From contig CM027383.1 in the NCBI GenBank assembly GCA_015680905.1, forward strand, positions 87,701,001-87,765,000: a stretch of DNA of 64,000 nt. Reading direction: 5' to 3'. Both the position numbers and the translations under genes were made by a program. The DNA is from Coptis chinensis (Eukaryota; Streptophyta; Magnoliopsida; Ranunculales; Ranunculaceae). The notes under the pieces were generated by a model that was given only the letters and a program-made list of their open reading frames with translations, was not told the DNA's origin and ran no database searches. Positions 58,595 to 64,000 of the stretch are shown one piece after another (position 1 is the first letter of the stretch; every line of letters begins with the position of its first letter).

Positions 58595-59539
58595 TCATTC
58601 ATTTGGTTTAGATAGGATGGGTGGCATTGATAGGTAAGCCTTCAGGTCGTTGAAGGCTTTGTGGCATTCGTTTGTCCATGTGAATGTTGCGCCTTTCTTG
58701 AGTATTTGTAGGAATGGTCTACATTTGTCAGATGCACGTGAGATGAATCTGTTGAGGGCTGAAACCATGCCAGATAGCTTGTAAATTTGTTGCTTGGTAG
58801 TTGGTTCTGGCATCTCAAGGAGAGCTCGTATTTGCTCTAGGTTTGCTTCAATGCGTCTTTGTGAGACGAGGTATCCTAGGAATTTCCCTGAGGCTACCCC
58901 AAATACACACTTTGCTGGGTTGAGCTTCATCTTGTTTTGGCGTAATCTTTCAAAGGCTTCTTGCAGGTGCGAAATGTGATCGCCAGCCTTTTCGCTTTTG
59001 ACCACCATATCGTTTATGTAGACTTCCATAGTGTCGCCCAGCAAGTTTTTGAATGTCTTTGTGACAAATCTTTGGTAGGTTGCCCCTGTGTTCTTCAAAC
59101 CGAATGGTAGGACGCTGCAGCAGAACGCTCCTTGTTCAGTTATGAAGGACGTTTTTTCCTGATCTTCCTCTGCAAGTGGTATATGATTGTACCCACTATA
59201 TGCGTCCATAAATAATAGAAGTTCATGTCCGCAGGTTTGATCTACCAGTATGTCAATCCTTGGTAGGGGGAAGCTATCCTTTGGGCAATGCTTGTTGACT
59301 TTGGTGAGGTCTATGCAGAGTCTTACCTGGCCATTTTTCTTAGGAACAGCTACAATATTAGCTAGCCAGGTTGGGTACTCGACTTCTCTGATGAATCCAA
59401 CATTTTTGAGCTTTTCTATCTCTTCGTTGATGGTTTTTTGAAATTTGAGTGCTAGTTTCCTAGGTCGTTGTTTGATAGGCTTTACAGTTGGATCTACATG
59501 TAATTTGTGGGAAGCGACCTGAGGGTCGATTCCTAGCAT
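58595..59539 (-). pseudogene. Tat-like reverse transcriptase with YIND active site
   Basis: A 314-codon frame covers most of RT: ANIVAVPKKNGQVRLCIDLTK, FPLPRIDILVDQTCG, FMDAYSGYNHI and SVLPFGLKNTGATYQRFVTK. The catalytic box reads VYINDMVVKS, where the family normally has YVDD; the first of the paired Asp residues is Asn. RT thumb and connection follow (FLGYLVSQRRIEANLEQIRA, LNRFISRASDKCRPFLQILK), ending at a stop after SKPNE where the first RNase H should start. Even if translated, polymerase activity would be expected to be lost. Confidence 0.94.
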
Positions 59540-59863
59540 ATCGATATACGACCAAGCAAAAATATCTTTATTGAGAAATAGAAATTTGACAAGTTGCTCC
59601 TTGAGCTTGGGGTCTAAATCAGCCCTTACATAAAAAAACTTTGGGTCATCATTTGTGCCTAAATTGACTTTTTCTCCCAGTTCGATTTGTGCTTGTTTCC
59701 CTTTGAGCTTTTCTGATGCTGATGTTGGAGGGCTGGAAGTTTAAGGATCTTATGACTTTGGGATTTCTTTTGTTTAGACGACCTGAGTTTTGGCCGTGGT
59801 TGTTGCGTTGACTTGATTGCATCGGTGAGCTTCTAGTTGGTTGTTTTTGAGCTCCATGATGTC

Positions 59864-60409
59864 TTAGGGTCCGGGGAACCGCATGACTTGGTGTAAGGTT
59901 GATGGAACTGCTTGGATCTTGTGAATCCACCTGCGTCCTAAGATGGCAGTGTAGGACGACTTGACATCAATCACACTGAAGTGTGTTGAAGTCTTGACCA
60001 TGTCCTCTTTTTCTTTAATGGAGACTGGTAGGATGATGTCTCCAATGGCATCTGTGCAGTCTCCATTGAACCAGTAGAGTGGTGCATTTGACTCTATCAT
60101 CACCGAATTTGGTAGGTGCATATCCTTGTAAGTTTGGTAGAAGAGGATGTCGTAGGAGCTGCCTGGATCGATTAAGACTAGTTTGACTATCCATCCGTTA
60201 ATCTTGACGTGCACTACCAGGGCATCATTGTAGGGTAGGCACACCTTGTCAAGATCTTCCTCGGTAAATGATATGGAGGTCGTAGCCTGAGAGCTGGTAG
60301 GAGTGATTACTTCAACTTTGTGGGAGAGGTGGTAGATTTCTTGCAGTGCTCCTACCCGCCTGTGCTTTTCACGACCTGAGGTTTCGTTGTTGGAGGTGTC
60401 TGTAATCAT
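59864..60409 (-). pseudogene. Tat-like protease region with DPG active site
   Basis: The frame contains FTEEDLDKVCLPYNDALVVH and then LVLIDPGSSYDILF, where retropepsins have D-S/T-G; Ser is Pro here. DVKSSYTAILGRRWIHKIQA and AVPSTLHQVMRFP follow, as usual for this group. The segment 59649-59860 continues toward RT in another frame. Confidence 0.88.
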
Positions 60410-60484
60410 GTGGATTACCTTTTCCTCATCTTAATTGGAGGAGTGCTATTTCCTGTTGTGCCTCGACCGACCTGGAGATTTAGA

Positions 60485-61542
60485 TCATCGGGTTGTTCTG
60501 CTTCTGCTCCGTCTGCGAGCAGGTCGTTCATGGCTCCGACTCTTGCTTCTATTGCGATTGGCATTCAGCTTATGCCTGAGGTCGCTCTCCGACAGGAACT
60601 CTTTCAATTTTCCCTCTTTGACTAAGTCTTGGAGGTAGTGGTTGAGACTAACACTCATCGGTGTCATGGTGGTGGAGTTTGTGGAAGTGGCAATATGGAC
60701 GTCCTAGTATTGCTATCACTTTGTTGATGTTTGGCTTGAAGTAAGGTGTTGTGTATATCTTTTTCAGGATACTGCTTGGCATCCTAGAGAAGTTGGAGAA
60801 TTCTTTTTTGGTGTAGGAGGGCTTGTGGGAATTGTTGCCCTTGCTGTTGTTGCCTGAGTGTTGATGGCTTTCTTTGGGTCCTCGCTTGTCACTTACTGCA
60901 ATGACTTCTTTGCCTTTGCGCTAGGCCATCCATTCTTCATACTTCATGTACTTGACGACTCTGTGATACAGGACATCTAGGCGCTCTGGCTTGTTGCGCA
61001 TGAAAGACCCTGCTAGATCGGAGTCATCTAGGAGGCTGTTGGTAAATGCAGAAGTTGCAAAGCTGTCCTTGAGGCCTGGCTCCATTGATAGAAGTTCCTT
61101 CTTGAAACATCCTAGGAAAGCGTGGATAGTCTCGCCGTGTGCTTGCTTCAGCTGGAACAACGAGTCTAGGTCGGCTTGTTTCTTCCAGGTTATTGACGGA
61201 ACTAACTCGCGAACGCCTCTCGCAAGCTTGTCGGTTATTCTTGATTGAATCAGGAGTGAGCGTGTAGAACCAGTCTAATGCTTCGTCCTTCAAGCTGGCT
61301 GGAAAGAGTTTGCACTTTAGGTAGTCGTAGTTTGGAGCGCTGTAAAGCGCAAGGATCTGGGTGAAGTGAGCTATGTGCTGGCCTGGGCATGAGCTACCAT
61401 CGAACAACGGGAACTTTGGTTGGATAAAATCTGTGGGAGGTTGCTTGTCCTTGACTTCAGTGGTGAATGGTGACGCCTTGTACGACTGGAGCATCTTTTG
61501 AACGATCTGGGCTGCGCTGGCCTTTTCACTTGACTTCTCCAA
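60485..61542 (-). pseudogene. Tat-like gag, broken
   Basis: 61024-61542 starts MEKSSEKASAAQIVQKM and has PKFPLFDGSSCPGQHIAHF and FPASLKDEALDWFYTLTPDS, the Retrotrans_gag pattern. After a frame change the domain continues at 60921-61160 (FQLKQAHGETIHAFLGCFKK ... SFMRNKPERLDVLYHRVVKY). 60485-60667 has an Arg-rich stretch (RSKSRSHERPARRRSRSR), probably the nucleic-acid-binding end of gag. Confidence 0.88.
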
Positions 61543-61810
61543 CCTCTGGGCGAAGTCTTCCAGTCATTGATTGGTGGTGGTAGTGGGGGCTGTGACTGTG
61601 TTGTTCTCGATTGCGTATGGAGTCATGCTGTTGGTGTTGGAGGTGGTTTGCTCGCGCATAGCTTAGTTCTCTTGCTGGAGCGTGGTTAATGATTCGCTGA
61701 GGAATTTAACTTGATATATTAGAGCTTGTAGCTATGCTTCCATGGTAGTTTTCTGACCAACTTCGTGGGCTTGAGAAAAGAGTATGTGTTTTTCTCAAGG
61801 AAACGAACCA

Positions 61811-61823
61811 GCAGATGGTGCCA
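61811..61823 (-). other. Probable primer binding site of the Tat-like element
   Basis: The minus strand reads TGGCACCATCTGC next to the 5' LTR. It resembles the TGGCGCC-type primer sites of gypsy elements, with substitutions. Confidence 0.6.
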
Positions 61824-61824
61824 A

Positions 61825-62269
61825 TGTAGAGGTGTGATATTTTGGATCTACGGCCTAATGTTGTTGATGGTTGGAAATGGCTGCACTCTTTCTTGGGACA
61901 AGAGTTGCCTACGTATTAAGTTCCTTGGGTAAACTTGAATCAAGCCTTACGTAGTTCATATCTCTCTACTTATAGATGTTTGAGTTGACCTTCCTTATTT
62001 GCTTCAGGCCGTTGTCAAGTGTAGATCCATATTTTGTGCTATCTTGATGATTCGTCATTACTCCTGATGTTACAAAATAAATGTCTCCTTGATTGGTGCG
62101 TTGACTGAGCTCCAGGATCGCGCTAGGTTATTTGCTTTCATATATGGCTGTAACTGAGATTTGGGACGACCTGAGTCTGGGTCGTTGTTACGTCCTGATG
62201 GCTTGGTACGAGATGGTGTGTGGACACGTGTGCTATAGTGATACGAATGTAGAACGGAGGGTACTTACA
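61825..62269 (-). repeat. Tat-like element 5' LTR
   Basis: It begins TGTAGAGGTGTGATATTTTG and ends GGGTACTTACA, about 15 bp shorter than the other copy, mainly because of a gap near 62210 (GAGATGGTGTGTGG against a longer form). Confidence 0.9.
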
Positions 62270-62912
<643 letters not shown>

Positions 62913-62926
62913 TTGGCGTCGTCTGT
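62913..62926 (+). other. Primer binding site of the third gypsy element
   Basis: TTGGCGTCGTCTGTG follows the LTR end CACA and resembles the common TTGGCGCCGTCTGTG gypsy site. Confidence 0.7.
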
Positions 62927-63049
62927 GCATTGAGAACAAGAAAATTTGAAGTTTTCTTCTTCTTCGATATAGAATCCAAAGTTTTGTTCTGCGTGGGAGG
63001 AACAGAAGAGTGAAGGCAGTTGAGTAATACAGTGAGCCTTGAATCATAA

Positions 63050-64000
63050 TGGCTCCAAGGAAGAAAACAAACAGCAAACGAGTGAATAATGATAATCAAT
63101 CATAAACAAGAAATACAAGAGCTTCCGTGAGTCGGCGATACCAAGAGGAGAACATGGAAGGTGACACTTCAATTCAAGAAATTTTGAAAAGGTTGAGGGA
63201 AGTGGAACAACAAAATGCGATATTACAAAAGGAGAACCAAGAGATGAAGAAGGGAAGTTCGAGTGTGGTTGTCAAGGATATCCAGGGAGATGAGGAAGTG
63301 GAGTGTAGTTCAAAAATCAGGTAGTCATTTTGTGGAAAAAGCATCGGAAAGACATGAAAGAACTACAGAAGCTTCGCCGATACTTGAAATGCCGATACCA
63401 CAACCCATCACCAAAGAAATGATACAAGAAATGATGCAGAACCAGCTTTTTGAAAAGACTTCTGCTTCAATAAGAAAACTGGCAGATGATATCAATAGAA
63501 ATCCAATACATCATAGTGTCGAGATGATGCCCGTTCTGCCAAAGTTCAAACTTCTGAAGTACACCCAATATGATGGGACGTCAGATCCGATGGAATTCGG
63601 ATATCAACATCAGTTTTTGATATACAAAGGTACATCTTATCTGGATTCATTATTATGTAAATCTTTCTCTTCAAGCCTGAAGGGGAAGGCGTTGAAGTGG
63701 TTCTGTTTTATACCGGAAGGGTCGATATCATGTTATCGAGAGATTGAAGAGAAGTTTTTGTCCAATTATGGTCATCAGCGAGTAAAACCGAAGCATGTGT
63801 CAATCTTGTTCCAGCTCAAGCAAGGGAAGAAGGAATCTTTAAAAACTTTCTTATCTCGGTTCAAGGCAGAGGCATAGCTAGTGGAACATTTAGATCAATC
63901 GGAAATGACGACATTAATGGCGTTTCAGATAGGACTTATTCCAGGTTCTGACATGCACAAATATATGCTTCGGAAGGCACTACTACAGAATGACACTTAT
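63050..64000 (+). pseudogene. Third gypsy gag, frameshifted and cut by the window edge
   Basis: The reading starts with MAPRKKTNSKR at about 63050 (followed by a stop). 63127-63324 contains a coiled-coil-like QEILKRLREVEQQNAILQKE. After a frame change, 63263-63877 has the Retrotrans_gag core: LPKFKLLKYTQYDGTSDPME, SSLKGKALKWFCFIPEGSI and FQLKQGKKESLKTFLSRFKA, then a TAG at 63875 with the pattern continuing (LVEHLDQSEMTTLMAFQIGL) to the edge. It is oriented left to right, opposite to the neighbouring Tat-like element. Confidence 0.88.

Larger units (their letters stand above)
52644..62269 (-). mobile_element. Tat-like Ty3/gypsy retrotransposon with antisense extra gene
   Basis: LTRs lie at 52644-53103 and 61825-62269. 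The polyprotein is on the minus strand in the order gag, protease, RT, RNase H, second RNase H-like domain, integrase. A second RNase H and an extra gene in antisense after integrase are features of the plant Tat branch. The flanking 5-mers (TCCGT and CCTGT) match poorly, so the target duplication is decayed or the boundary is off by a few bases. All pol domains carry stops, frameshifts or active-site changes. Confidence 0.9.

Noticed and set aside
58794..59441. Plus-strand frames opposite the Tat-like RT
   Set aside because: They lack domains and mirror the RT coding strand; unlike 53497-55596, there is no independent sense coding signal.

Overview
The window is nuclear DNA of a flowering plant, most likely a eudicot. 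The signs are an Alfin-like PHD protein (a plant-only family), GT-AG introns of up to several kilobases, a plant 2-oxoglutarate oxygenase, and dense Copia, Gypsy, Helitron, hAT and LINE remains. There are no bacterial-style operons. Only three protein-gene loci of host type are convincing; most of the rest is mobile DNA, much of it nested.

Layout. 1-2177 is AT-rich spacer. 2236-7537 is a decayed Copia element on the minus strand, with 5-bp target duplications, that split an exon-like reading frame; gene-like fragments continue to 8355. 8886-9998 is a non-autonomous terminal-inverted-repeat element. 10200-14592 is a degraded BPG2-type circularly permuted GTPase gene. 15422-21170 is an apparently intact five-exon Alfin-like gene whose 4.66-kb third intron holds a hAT-type element (18323-19158). 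23051-24018 holds nested small transposons. 25214-28806 is an intact three-exon JOX-like 2-oxoglutarate/Fe(II) dioxygenase on the minus strand.

29454-36198 holds two Helitrons joined head to tail, with a third Helitron-like 5' end following. The second carries a large ~54-bp minisatellite. 38719-41250 is a broken hAT transposase. At 41335-44085 an RNase H-like remnant is split by a 5'-truncated LINE. 44116-50392 is a Ty3/gypsy deletion derivative whose gag is interrupted by a 2.4-kb solo LTR from another family. 52644-62269 is a Tat-like Ty3/gypsy element on the minus strand with an extra spliced gene in antisense (53497-55596). 62913-64000 is the 5' part of another Ty3/gypsy element, running off the window.

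The three host loci have no visible functional link. The Alfin-like protein is expected to read histone H3K4me3 in the nucleus. The oxygenase is expected to oxidise a small acid such as jasmonate in the cytosol. The GTPase relative normally acts in plastid ribosome biogenesis but looks dead here. The most unusual items are the antisense spliced gene in the Tat-like element with a recurring 9-base word, the Helitron chain with its minisatellite, and the clean nested insertions. All calls come from reading the sequence; no database search was run.
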